From Acinetobacter sp. ANC 3929 (GTDB taxonomy: Bacteria; Pseudomonadota; Gammaproteobacteria; Pseudomonadales; Moraxellaceae), in assembly GCF_000369405.1 (NCBI RefSeq), contig NZ_KB849998.1, positions 242,219-306,218 of the forward strand: a stretch of DNA of 64,000 nt, in the 5' to 3' direction. The notes beneath the pieces are model-generated. The model searched no databases. It was not told where the DNA came from and worked only from the letters and a program-made list of their open reading frames with translations. Positions 1 to 8,210 of this stretch are shown here, piece by piece. Made by a program: the position numbers and the translations under genes. Within the stretch, counting starts at the first letter, position 1, and every line of letters starts with the position of its first letter.

Positions 1-21
1 ACCAGAAATTTAGGACATGTT

Positions 22-501
22 ATGCGCGCTCACACCATTAAAATTTCATTTATAGCGTTACTCTGCCTAACATTGGCTGGCTGCTTGAGTTTTGGCCCGT
101 TAAAGTATCGTCAGGTCAAAATGCTTAAGAAAGAAGGCTTCGTTCTAACAGATGAAGGCTGGACGCTTGGTCTTCCTGAACGTTTGTTATTTGACTTTAA
201 TACTTCAGAGATCAAACCTGAACATCAAAAAGAAATTGTTCGTTTGGTAACTCAATTGAACAAATATGACCTAGAGAAATTAAAAATCGTAGGCCATACC
301 GATGATATCGGCAATCCAGAGTACAACCAAAAACTCTCTGAGGAACGTGCTCAAAGTGTTTCAACCATCTTTATTGCTCAGGGTTTCAAGCAAAATAATT
401 TAACTGTGGTTGGTCGTGGTTCTCATCAGCCTTTTGTTCCAAATACCTCCGATGAAAACCGTGCCAGCAACCGCCGCGTTAATGTCATCATTATCCCATA
501 A
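22..501 (+). CDS. OmpA-family peptidoglycan-binding lipoprotein
   Basis: A 159-residue protein with an N-terminal signal ending in a lipobox (LAGC, Cys21), so it is probably a lipoprotein tethered to a membrane. Residues about 50-158 form an OmpA C-terminal-like domain: the segment starting LLFDFNTSEIKP, the GHTDD motif and the terminal ASNRRVNV motif are the family hallmarks of non-covalent peptidoglycan binding. The likely role is anchoring the outer membrane to the cell wall; this is inferred from the family. It is followed directly by a strong bidirectional terminator shared with the convergent metallophosphoesterase gene. There is no sign of truncation. Confidence 0.85.
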   Translation: MRAHTIKISFIALLCLTLAGCLSFGPLKYRQVKMLKKEGFVLTDEGWTLGLPERLLFDFNTSEIKPEHQKEIVRLVTQLNKYDLEKLKIVGHTDDIGNPEYNQKLSEERAQSVSTIFIAQGFKQNNLTVVGRGSHQPFVPNTSDENRASNRRVNVIIIP

Positions 502-516
502 GCAAATCGCTTCAAT

Positions 517-549
517 AAAAAAGCCGACTTCATCTAGTCGGCTTTTTTA
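517..549. terminator. Bidirectional intrinsic terminator
   Basis: Inverted repeat AAGCCGACT / AGTCGGCTT with A- and T-runs on both sides. It separates the OmpA-like gene from the convergent metallophosphoesterase gene and can serve both. Confidence 0.85.
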
Positions 550-550
550 T

Positions 551-1561
551 TTAAATCAATTCAATAATATCGATCGTTGGTGGAACACGAAAACGGAATG
601 GCACACCAACCATCCCCGTCCCTACCGTGACAAAAACATCCGCATGTTCGTGTGTATAAAAACCTTTTTTGTGTCCCAAAATAGACACCCGTTTCATAAT
701 ATAACTGGTAATCCATGGCAGCTCGATCTGCCCACCATGGGTATGCCCCGAAAGCATCAATGGACGCGTTGGTAATTCAGGTACCATATCTACCGTGTCT
801 GGGTTATGTGACAAAATCAGCCAAGGTTTGTCTTGGGGTAACTCTGGCATAAAGCGCATGTTCGCCTTCCCTGCCCATAAATCTCCAATCCCAATCAAAC
901 GGAACTCATCAAAATCAACAATTTTCCCCTCAATATCTATGACATTGTTTTGTTCGAGTGCCTTACTCAATAAAGCCTGAATGGGAGGACCTGGATATTG
1001 TTCATCATGATTGCCAGGTACTGAATAAACAGGTGCCTGAATTTGCTTTAAAATCTCAAGCTCCTGTACCAAACGATTTTCAGGTTCATAGGTCCAATCA
1101 CCAGCGACCACAACCAAATCAGGTTGTTCCTGATTGAGTTTCTTCACAATACTTTTTAATTGGCGCTCATGTCCTGAAAATAACCCAACATGCATATCTG
1201 CAACTAAAGCGACTTTAACTGGCTGGGTAAATTCACGTTTAGGATCTAAACGATATTGATGGTATTTAACATGAACTTGATGAGGTTCTATAAAACGCGC
1301 ATAGATGAGTACACTACTGAGTAGCCCAATAAATGCGGCTTGATGTAAACTGTAATATCCAACCCAACCCGCAAAAATGCTAAAAAACCAAAGTGGGACT
1401 AATAAATAAGACAGATAAAACGCCAGTAAATGTACGAAGGCTTTAAAAGGATGTATGGTTTCGGTCCGTGCTTGATGAACCCAAGCTTGAATAAATGCCC
1501 AAAATGCCAGAACAGCAAAAATAAGGTAAAAACCAATAATCATAGTATCTGAATTCGACAT
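551..1561 (-). CDS. Membrane-anchored metallophosphoesterase (calcineurin-like)
   Basis: A 336-residue protein. Its N-terminal 90 residues hold about three hydrophobic helices, followed by a calcineurin-like phosphoesterase domain. Visible metal-binding motifs are D-x-H (D122, H124 in ADMHVG), GDW (154-156), GNHD (183-186) and the C-terminal SGHTHGGQ. The YaeI/YkuE-like family hydrolyses phosphodiesters, some members acting on lipid A precursors or phospholipids; the substrate here is unknown. I chose the start at 1561 because GAGGG lies 6-7 bases upstream. An in-frame start at 1597 would add 12 residues and has no ribosome-binding site. Confidence 0.82.
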   Translation of the reverse strand: MSNSDTMIIGFYLIFAVLAFWAFIQAWVHQARTETIHPFKAFVHLLAFYLSYLLVPLWFFSIFAGWVGYYSLHQAAFIGLLSSVLIYARFIEPHQVHVKYHQYRLDPKREFTQPVKVALVADMHVGLFSGHERQLKSIVKKLNQEQPDLVVVAGDWTYEPENRLVQELEILKQIQAPVYSVPGNHDEQYPGPPIQALLSKALEQNNVIDIEGKIVDFDEFRLIGIGDLWAGKANMRFMPELPQDKPWLILSHNPDTVDMVPELPTRPLMLSGHTHGGQIELPWITSYIMKRVSILGHKKGFYTHEHADVFVTVGTGMVGVPFRFRVPPTIDIIELI

Positions 1562-1664
1562 TACAGCCCTCATTAACTTCACTTTAGGGACATACATCTC
1601 ATCTTATATTTATCTTTTTCGATGAAATGGTATACTCGAGCCCAACTTTTAATCAGTAACGATT

Positions 1665-3293
1665 ATGACGCAATTTTCTCATTTAAATAGCAAACATACA
1701 AAGATAAGTACAACCGCTTACAATAAAAATATGCTTGCGATTTATATCACAATTGCGCTCACAGCGACTGGTTGCAGTACCTTACCTAAACATAAAATTG
1801 AACCTGTCATACAAACCACCACACAAATTGACACCTCGCAAACGTCCTTAGCGCAAGTGATCAAGCCCTTACAGGAACAGCATCCTGACCTGACAGGCTA
1901 TCATGTTTTATATGAGCCATTAGAAGCGCTGGCAGCTCGTCTGCGCCTGATTGACAAGGCCGAAAAAACCTTAGATTTACAATACTATATTTGGGACAAC
2001 GACAAAGTAGGTGCATTGGCACTGCATGCCTTAATTCGTGCAGCGGATCGTGGTGTTCGAGTTCGGTTACTCATTGATGATAATAATGCGAAACATACCG
2101 AAGGCATTTTCTTCGCTTTAGCTCAACACCCAAATATTGAAGTGAAACTCTTTAATCCTTATCGCTTTCGCAAATATCGTGCCATTGATATGGTATTGGA
2201 CTTAAAGCGAATCAACCGTCGTATGCACAATAAGAGTTTTATTGCCGATCATCAGGTCGCTTTGATTGGTGGTCGCAATATGACCAACCAGTATTACAAT
2301 GTCAGTGATACGTATCAATTTTCTGATGTCGATGTCATGCTGTTTGGCACCGCAGTCAATGACATCTCTCAATCATTTGATGATTACTGGAATCATGAAT
2401 ATGCTTATGACGTCAAAGAAGTGGTTAAAGAAAAATCTCATCGCTTAAGTTATGAAAGTTTAAAACAGCAGCTTGATGAACACTATAAACGGATTACGGT
2501 ACAAAACTATTTAGATTTAACCAGTCGTTCCCAAGCTGTTGATGCCCTTATGAATCGTGATATTTCTCTCGACTGGGTCAAAGCGGAAGTGGTTAAGGAC
2601 TCGCCCGATAAAATTAAATCAAAAGCCAAAAAAGAAGAACATCTTAACTTCCAGCTCATTAATCATTTGGAACAACCTGAAAAGAACATCGATTTAATTT
2701 CTGCTTATTTTGTTCCTGAGAAGAAAGGGACAAAAATTTTAAGTGATTTGGCACAAGATGGTATCGAAGTCAGGGTATTGACCAATTCATTCAAAGCCAA
2801 TGATGTTGCAGTCGTGCATGCATTTTATGGTAAATATCGCCAAGAATTGCTTGAAAATGGCGTGCAGCTTTATGAGTTCCTACCTGCTTTAGATAAAAAT
2901 GATTTAGATAAACATACCGAAGATTTGGCGAAAAAAGCCAAGGTCAACCTTAAGGGATTGAGCCGTTCAAGCCTGCATGCCAAGTTGATGGCCTTGGATG
3001 AAAAACAAGTGTTCATTGGCTCATTTAACTTCGATCCACGCTCGGCCTATTTGAACACCGAAATCGGAGTACTACTCAACAGCCCGCCATTGGCACAAGC
3101 TGTACATACCACAATGGATCACAATCTAAAAACTTACGCCTATCGCTTGGTATTGGATGCCAACAAGAACATCACTTGGCAGCGTGAAACGCCACAGGGT
3201 CCTTTGGTCTATACCAAAGAACCGAAAATGAAATGGTGGCAAAGAGCGGGGATGAAAATCATCTCATGGTTACCCATTGAAGGTTTTATGTAG
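1665..3293 (+). CDS. Phospholipase D family lipoprotein, cardiolipin synthase C-like
   Basis: A 542-residue protein with two PLD HKD motifs: H188/K190/D195 (HNKSFIAD) and H438/K440/D445 (HAKLMALD), each followed by a conserved GG-x-N or GSFN element. This two-motif layout matches the ClsC/YmdC group, which transfers phosphatidyl groups to make cardiolipin; that exact reaction is inference. The N-terminus carries a hydrophobic stretch ending in TATGC, a plausible lipobox at Cys37. The first 22 residues are unusually polar for a signal, so the true start may be the Met at 1731. Its 3' end overlaps the convergent acyltransferase gene by 8 bases. Confidence 0.83.
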   Translation: MTQFSHLNSKHTKISTTAYNKNMLAIYITIALTATGCSTLPKHKIEPVIQTTTQIDTSQTSLAQVIKPLQEQHPDLTGYHVLYEPLEALAARLRLIDKAEKTLDLQYYIWDNDKVGALALHALIRAADRGVRVRLLIDDNNAKHTEGIFFALAQHPNIEVKLFNPYRFRKYRAIDMVLDLKRINRRMHNKSFIADHQVALIGGRNMTNQYYNVSDTYQFSDVDVMLFGTAVNDISQSFDDYWNHEYAYDVKEVVKEKSHRLSYESLKQQLDEHYKRITVQNYLDLTSRSQAVDALMNRDISLDWVKAEVVKDSPDKIKSKAKKEEHLNFQLINHLEQPEKNIDLISAYFVPEKKGTKILSDLAQDGIEVRVLTNSFKANDVAVVHAFYGKYRQELLENGVQLYEFLPALDKNDLDKHTEDLAKKAKVNLKGLSRSSLHAKLMALDEKQVFIGSFNFDPRSAYLNTEIGVLLNSPPLAQAVHTTMDHNLKTYAYRLVLDANKNITWQRETPQGPLVYTKEPKMKWWQRAGMKIISWLPIEGFM

Positions 3294-4116
3294 TTTCAGG
3301 TGTTTCTGGCAATACCGTCAGTACTTTTCGTTGTAATTGCGCCAAACCTGCTCGCATCTGGCGATCCACTTCTTTGGTTAGACTCTCGACAGTATGACCT
3401 TCTACAGGAATGGCAGGCAATGTCATTAAATGTGCCGTCACTTGAGGCATTTCCAAAACACGTTGTACATGTTCTGCAAAGGTCATCTCGCCAATAAACG
3501 GTGCAACCAAATCCAGTTCACCTTGTTGATTGACATAGCAAATCACACAAATCTGTACCGGTCGTTGCGCTTCGATTGCAGCACCAAGTAACCGCCCATG
3601 TACTTTCTTGACTTTGCTACCATCAGTTGTGGTTGCTTCAGGAAAGAATAGAACTGGAATATCTTGTTTTAAAAACGCTGCAATTTGCTCACGAATTCGG
3701 ATTGAATCACCAGAGCCACGCTTAATAAACAGAGTACCGCCACCTTTTGCCAAATTGCCTAAAATAGGCCACTTTTCGACTTCGGCTTTGGCCAAGAAAA
3801 AGATCCGTGCGCCCGACCCCAGAACTGCGACATCCAACCAAGAAATATGGTTACTGACCCATAATGCAGGTTCTCGTGGAATCGTCCCATGAACCTGGAC
3901 TTCAATATTAAATACTTCACATAAGCGACGACAGAAATACTGCACATAGCGTGTATTTACAGGGTTATTCGGATCTTTATATAAACCATGACGGTAAATG
4001 AGATAAAAGCCTTCACCGATCGTCTCCAGACCAGAGGCTAATTTTTTACTGTATAAACTAAATTTCGAAAACAAACTTAATGGTGTGTTATTTACTGCTG
4101 TTGCATGTTGAGTCAT
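3286..4116 (-). CDS. 1-acyl-sn-glycerol-3-phosphate acyltransferase-like (PlsC family)
   Basis: A 276-residue protein with the acyltransferase HX4D motif (H90-ISWL-D95) and a block II-like FPEATT at 159-164 (E160), where PlsC proteins usually have FPEGTR. Family members acylate lysophosphatidate to phosphatidate on the inner membrane. The changed second motif resembles lyso-ornithine-lipid (OlsA-like) and other lysophospholipid acyltransferases, so the substrate is not certain. It is convergent with, and overlaps by 8 bases, a phospholipase D-type gene, so two lipid-modifying enzymes sit tail to tail. Confidence 0.8.
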   Translation of the reverse strand: MTQHATAVNNTPLSLFSKFSLYSKKLASGLETIGEGFYLIYRHGLYKDPNNPVNTRYVQYFCRRLCEVFNIEVQVHGTIPREPALWVSNHISWLDVAVLGSGARIFFLAKAEVEKWPILGNLAKGGGTLFIKRGSGDSIRIREQIAAFLKQDIPVLFFPEATTTDGSKVKKVHGRLLGAAIEAQRPVQICVICYVNQQGELDLVAPFIGEMTFAEHVQRVLEMPQVTAHLMTLPAIPVEGHTVESLTKEVDRQMRAGLAQLQRKVLTVLPETPETT

Positions 4117-4306
4117 AAATTATTAAAACCGTACGCATATATGCACGAATGCATTGAATTCACCTGTTATATCATGACCATATCAGCTTGTAGAAGTTTC
4201 CACGATAACAAAAAACGAATGTGAGCATAATTTTTTTCAATTTTAAAAGATTTATCAGATCAAATATTGTAAATAAATCGAATTAATAGATTAATAAGGT
4301 GATGTG

Positions 4307-4447
4307 ATGAACCCACAAACCACGACATCTGAATCCCAAACGACGATTCCATATGGTTATGCTTTGAGAATGTTTTTGGGATGGTCAATTTTATACATGG
4401 GAACCTTGGTCGGATTCATAGAGCTTTTACGTCGTAATGTCATATAA
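4307..4447 (+). CDS. Small predicted membrane protein, 46 residues
   Basis: A short open frame of 46 codons starting at an ATG with AAGGTG 5-6 bases upstream. The first 16 residues are polar and rich in Thr, Ser and Gln. They are followed by one hydrophobic segment (about residues 18-38, FLGWSILYMGTLVGFIELL) and a positively charged end (LRRNVI). That layout fits a single-pass inner-membrane peptide with its C-terminus in the cytoplasm. It lies alone between the acyltransferase and hflX. I do not recognise a family. The ribosome-binding site and clean membrane topology argue that it is translated, but it could be chance. Confidence 0.5.
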   Translation: MNPQTTTSESQTTIPYGYALRMFLGWSILYMGTLVGFIELLRRNVI

Positions 4448-4521
4448 ATCGAGTAAGTCTTTGCCCTTTGCTTGAAGTTTATTCTAGAATAAGACTTTAA
4501 GTATCAGGATTACAGAACAGC

Positions 4522-5865
4522 GTGGAAAATTTTGAGCAGCGTCAAAGTGGTGAACGGGCAATATTAGTCAGTGTGTCTGTTCAACTGCTCGATGATCTTG
4601 ATGCTGAAGAGTTTCGATTGCTCGCTCAATCCGCAGGCGCTGAAATCCTTGAACATATTTCTGTGCAACGCAATAGGCCTGACCCTAAATTTTTTATTGG
4701 TTCAGGTAAAGTCGATGAGATTGCTGAGTTAGTCCAAGATCTCGAAGCAGAATTGGTTATTTTTGACCATTCCCTTTCCCCTGCTCAAGAACGAAACTTG
4801 GAACGTATCCTAAAGTGCCGAGTAATTGACCGTACGGGCTTAATTCTGGATATTTTCGCCTTACGCGCCCGAACCCATGAAGGTAAATTGCAAGTTGAAT
4901 TGGCTCAACTCAAACATTTATCAACTCGCTTAATTCGTGGTTTTACAGGCAACCTTGAGCAACAAAAAGGGGGGATTGGGTTACGTGGTCCAGGTGAATC
5001 TCAGTTGGAAACAGACCGCCGCTTAATTCGAGTGCGGATTACTCAGCTCAAAGATAAACTGGTTAAAGTACAACAGACGCGTTTACAAGGACGCGCCGCC
5101 CGACAAAAAGCCGCTATTCCAACCATCTCGTTAGTCGGCTATACCAACGCTGGAAAATCAACTCTATTTAATATTCTAGCCAAAAGTGATGTCTATGCTG
5201 CCGATCAACTGTTTGCGACACTCGATCCAACCTTACGTCGTTTAGACTGGGATGGTATCGGTACGGTAGTACTGGCAGATACCGTAGGCTTTGTGCGTAA
5301 TTTACAACATGACCTAGTTGAATCTTTCAAAGCAACCTTAGAAGAAACCTTAGAAGCAACCTTGCTGTTACACGTTATTGATAGCAGTAGCCCCAACATG
5401 TCTGAACAGATTGAAGCGGTAGAATCTGTACTTAAAGAAATTGGTGCTGATGCGCCTATTTTGCATGTCTACAATAAAATTGATCTCAGTGGTGATACTG
5501 CCAAAATTATTTATAAGACAAAGGACTTGCCTGATCGAGTCTATGTTTCAGCCCATGCTGGGCAAGGGCTTGAACTGCTTAGCCAAGCGGTACAACAATG
5601 TCTGATGGGGCAGTTACAAGCGTTTGACCTAGTGCTCAAACCTGCTTACGGTAAACTACGCACACAGCTTTATACGCTGAATGTGATTCAGTCTGAACAT
5701 TATGATGAGCAAGGCGACCTGCATTTATCGGTATGTATTGCTCCACATAAATTAGAGCAACTCATTAAACAGGCACATTTGCCATTAGACGAAATTCTTG
5801 GAAAAAAAGCTTCCCAATTTCAGCGACCTTTGGAAGAATTTGAGATCGATCATCCAATATCTTAA
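4522..5865 (+). CDS. hflX: GTPase HflX
   Basis: A 447-residue protein that starts at GTG. The N-terminal HflX domain (about 10-190, including the glycine-rich GGIGLRGPGESQLE stretch) precedes a G domain with P-loop GYTNAGKS (206-213), DTVGF (253-257) and NKID (318-321). HflX is a ribosome-associated GTPase that splits or rescues stalled 70S ribosomes during stress; that is known for the family. Its length is normal. In many gammaproteobacteria hflX follows hfq. Here the upstream neighbour is a small membrane-peptide gene, so the usual context is absent. Confidence 0.95.
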   Translation: MENFEQRQSGERAILVSVSVQLLDDLDAEEFRLLAQSAGAEILEHISVQRNRPDPKFFIGSGKVDEIAELVQDLEAELVIFDHSLSPAQERNLERILKCRVIDRTGLILDIFALRARTHEGKLQVELAQLKHLSTRLIRGFTGNLEQQKGGIGLRGPGESQLETDRRLIRVRITQLKDKLVKVQQTRLQGRAARQKAAIPTISLVGYTNAGKSTLFNILAKSDVYAADQLFATLDPTLRRLDWDGIGTVVLADTVGFVRNLQHDLVESFKATLEETLEATLLLHVIDSSSPNMSEQIEAVESVLKEIGADAPILHVYNKIDLSGDTAKIIYKTKDLPDRVYVSAHAGQGLELLSQAVQQCLMGQLQAFDLVLKPAYGKLRTQLYTLNVIQSEHYDEQGDLHLSVCIAPHKLEQLIKQAHLPLDEILGKKASQFQRPLEEFEIDHPIS

Positions 5866-5907
5866 TTACGATCAGCCATCGTTCGAATAGACGAGAGTAA
5901 AAAGAAA

Positions 5908-6270
5908 ATGAAACATATTGATTGGACAGCTTGGTTTGGCACGATTTCATTAATCATCGTCTATCGTGAAGGGGCTGTCGCAATCACAAAAGCCTTGGGT
6001 CACCCTGAACTGGGTAATTTGGTAGGGCTTATAGGCTTATTGCTCACCTTATTAATTTGGAGAAGATTCAGAAAAATCTCTAATCGTCTAATTGATACCA
6101 ACAACAAAATTTTGAAAGAAAGTGCCTTTGCCTTTCTACCCATTTGTGCAGGTTCATTAATTATGCTGGTACATATGGGCAAAGAAATTCCTGCATTTTT
6201 GTTTATCTTAACGTTCAGTACATTATTGCCATTATGGATTTATGCCAAAATGGCGAAGCGTTGGTTATAA
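5908..6270 (+). CDS. CidA/LrgA-like membrane protein
   Basis: A 120-residue hydrophobic protein with about four membrane segments. The central segment with FAFLPICAGSLIML and the short basic C-terminus resemble LrgA/CidA holin-like proteins. The call is strengthened by the LrgB-type gene 11 bases downstream with its own ribosome-binding site (AAGGAG). In staphylococci LrgAB and CidAB modulate murein hydrolase activity and programmed lysis; in other bacteria and plants LrgAB homologues move glycolate or pyruvate. Which applies here cannot be read from sequence. Similarity to LrgA is weaker than for its partner. Confidence 0.65.
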   Translation: MKHIDWTAWFGTISLIIVYREGAVAITKALGHPELGNLVGLIGLLLTLLIWRRFRKISNRLIDTNNKILKESAFAFLPICAGSLIMLVHMGKEIPAFLFILTFSTLLPLWIYAKMAKRWL

Positions 6271-6281
6271 GGAGCTGATCT

Positions 6282-6950
6282 ATGTCGATGGTTATCTACG
6301 GCTTCATCATTACGTTTATCAGTTATCTTATTGCCAAACCACTCAATCAAAAAATGCCTCAGGTTCCACTGATTGTGTTCGGCATGTTTATTGTCATTGC
6401 CTTGTTGGCTATTTTGGGTATTCCATATCAACAATACATGGATAACGTCAATGGGGTTTTCAATCATCTACTTGGCTATGTGACCGTTGCTTTGGCAATT
6501 CCTTTAGCCGCTATGCGCTATGATGATCTACCACTAAAATCGATGATCGGCATTCTTTGCTTTGCCAGTATTAGTGCTGTTGCCCTGCCAATGGGACTGG
6601 CTTATTTGCTGCATATGTCTGAACCTACCATTATGGCTTTTGCAACCCGTGCCGTGACCACACCAATCGCTTTAAACATTGCTACCCTACTCCATGCCCC
6701 TTTGATGATGGTAACACTGATTGTGATTTTATCAGGTGTGATTGGTGCAGCCTTCTCTCCATGGATTCTCAAACATATCCATGATGAGCGCGCTTCGGGT
6801 CTCGCTTTAGGTTTGGCTGCACATGCGATTGGTACAGCTCAGGCTTGGCAACGCGGACCTGTCACTGGCCGTTATGCAGCCTTCGGTATGGCAGTAAATG
6901 GTGTATTTACAGCCATTTGGCTCCCGACCTTTATTCTATCTTTATCTTAA
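6282..6950 (+). CDS. lrgB: LrgB family membrane protein
   Basis: A 222-residue protein with six or more hydrophobic segments and the LrgB-family features FATRAVTTPIALNIA (central) and GLAAHAIGTAQAWQRG (C-terminal). It forms a two-gene unit with the LrgA-like gene upstream (11-base gap, AAGGAG ribosome-binding site). Family members act with LrgA as a two-component membrane system linked to autolysis control or to export or import of small organic acids such as pyruvate. The length is normal and no defect is visible. Confidence 0.85.
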   Translation: MSMVIYGFIITFISYLIAKPLNQKMPQVPLIVFGMFIVIALLAILGIPYQQYMDNVNGVFNHLLGYVTVALAIPLAAMRYDDLPLKSMIGILCFASISAVALPMGLAYLLHMSEPTIMAFATRAVTTPIALNIATLLHAPLMMVTLIVILSGVIGAAFSPWILKHIHDERASGLALGLAAHAIGTAQAWQRGPVTGRYAAFGMAVNGVFTAIWLPTFILSLS

Positions 6951-7034
6951 TATTTGCCTCAAATATCACATAAAGATTGAACTAGTTGTCAGATATCCTC
7001 CATAATGTAAGCTTAAACGTTAAAAGGATTTTTA

Positions 7035-7481
7035 ATGATGAGCAAACAATTATTAGGTGCGTTACTTTTATCTGCGGTGAGCAGTTTTACTTTTGCAGAG
7101 GATATTACGGGGCTCTGGCAAAGTATTGATGACAAGACGGGGGCGCCTAAAGCATTGGTTGAAATTCGCAAAGAAGCAAATGGAACTTATGCAGGCAAAG
7201 TAGTTAAAATCACGCCACGCACAGGCTATACACCAAAAGAAACTTGTGTAGATTGTCCAGCACCCTATACCAACAAACCAATTATCGGTTTAGACGTAGT
7301 TACAGGTTTAAAATTTAGCGAAGGCTTAAACTATACCAATGGTCGTATTTTAGATCCGAATACTGGAAAAATTTACAGTATGAAAGCTAAATTAAGTGCA
7401 AATGGTAAACGCTTACATTTACGTGGCTATTTAGGGGTATCTGCATTGGGTCGTAATCAAATTTGGATTCGCGCAGAGTAA
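7035..7481 (+). CDS. DUF2147 secreted protein (copy 1)
   Basis: A 148-residue protein with a cleavable signal peptide (about 1-21, ending TFA) followed by a DUF2147 domain beginning DITGLWQSID and ending GRNQIWIRAE. Two close Cys residues (CVDCPAPY) may form a disulfide in the periplasm. The function of DUF2147 is not established. The next gene is a close paralogue with the same layout, indicating a tandem duplication. An in-frame ATG pair opens the gene, with AAAGGA upstream. Confidence 0.8.
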   Translation: MMSKQLLGALLLSAVSSFTFAEDITGLWQSIDDKTGAPKALVEIRKEANGTYAGKVVKITPRTGYTPKETCVDCPAPYTNKPIIGLDVVTGLKFSEGLNYTNGRILDPNTGKIYSMKAKLSANGKRLHLRGYLGVSALGRNQIWIRAE

Positions 7482-7542
7482 AATAAATTCTGTACCTGTA
7501 GTACGCACCTCCCTTTGATCAATTTGACCTCGGTTCTGTATC

Positions 7543-7576
7543 AAAAGCTTCTTCATTCAGTGAAGAAGCTTTTTTC
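7543..7576 (+). terminator. Intrinsic terminator after first DUF2147 gene
   Basis: Near-perfect stem AAAGCTTCTTCA / TGAAGAAGCTTT with a 5-base loop and a run of T. It shows that the two DUF2147 copies are separate transcription units. Confidence 0.85.
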
Positions 7577-7703
7577 ATTATCAGTATAAAAAATTATTGA
7601 AACTTCAATTATTAAAAATTTACAACTGTAAAATAATGATTGAATCTGTCATTAGAAATCCGAAATAATAGGTCAACAATGATTGCAGCATGGATGCTTG
7701 AGC

Positions 7704-8147
7704 ATGTCGACCAAACTAATTTCTTTTTTATTCTTAATTACCCTGAGCCATTTTACTTTTGCCCAAGACATTACAGGTATTTGGCAAAGTGTTGATGATG
7801 TCACTGGTGCACCGAAAGGACAGGTTGAAATTACCCAAGAAGCAGATGGTTCTTATACAGGTAAAATCATCAAAATTACGCCGCGTACAGGCTATACACC
7901 TAAAGAGTTTTGTACTGGCTGCCCTGCCCCTTATACCAATAAACCGATTTTAGGTTTAACTGCTATTACCAAACTGAAGCATAAAAAAGATCTGACTTAT
8001 ACGGGTGGGAAAATCTTGGATCCAAATAGTGGGCGTATGTATAGCTTAACTGCAAAACTCAGTACCAATGGACAACGTTTACACTTACGTGGTTATGTCG
8101 GTGTCTCTGTATTAGGACGAAGTCAAATCTGGATTCGTGCCAATTAA
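7704..8147 (+). CDS. DUF2147 secreted protein (copy 2)
   Basis: A 147-residue protein, paralogous along its whole length to the gene at 7035. Shared blocks include DITG-WQS-DD-TGAPK, ITPRTGYTPKE, C-x2-CPAPYTNKPI and the terminal IWIRA. A signal peptide (about 1-20, ending TFA) precedes the domain. I placed the start at the ATG at 7704; a TTG 21 bases upstream is in frame but would put polar residues before the signal. The role is unknown, as for copy 1. Divergence between the copies suggests the duplication is not recent. Confidence 0.78.
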   Translation: MSTKLISFLFLITLSHFTFAQDITGIWQSVDDVTGAPKGQVEITQEADGSYTGKIIKITPRTGYTPKEFCTGCPAPYTNKPILGLTAITKLKHKKDLTYTGGKILDPNSGRMYSLTAKLSTNGQRLHLRGYVGVSVLGRSQIWIRAN

Positions 8148-8158
8148 ATTGAATCAAT

Positions 8159-8189
8159 AAAAAAAGCCCTGTATTTCAGGGCTTTTTTT
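8159..8189. terminator. Bidirectional intrinsic terminator
   Basis: Stem AAAGCCCT / AGGGCTTT flanked by A- and T-runs. It lies between the second DUF2147 gene and the convergent prc gene. Confidence 0.85.
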
Positions 8190-8210
8190 ATTGATTCAAT
8201 GATGTAAGGC

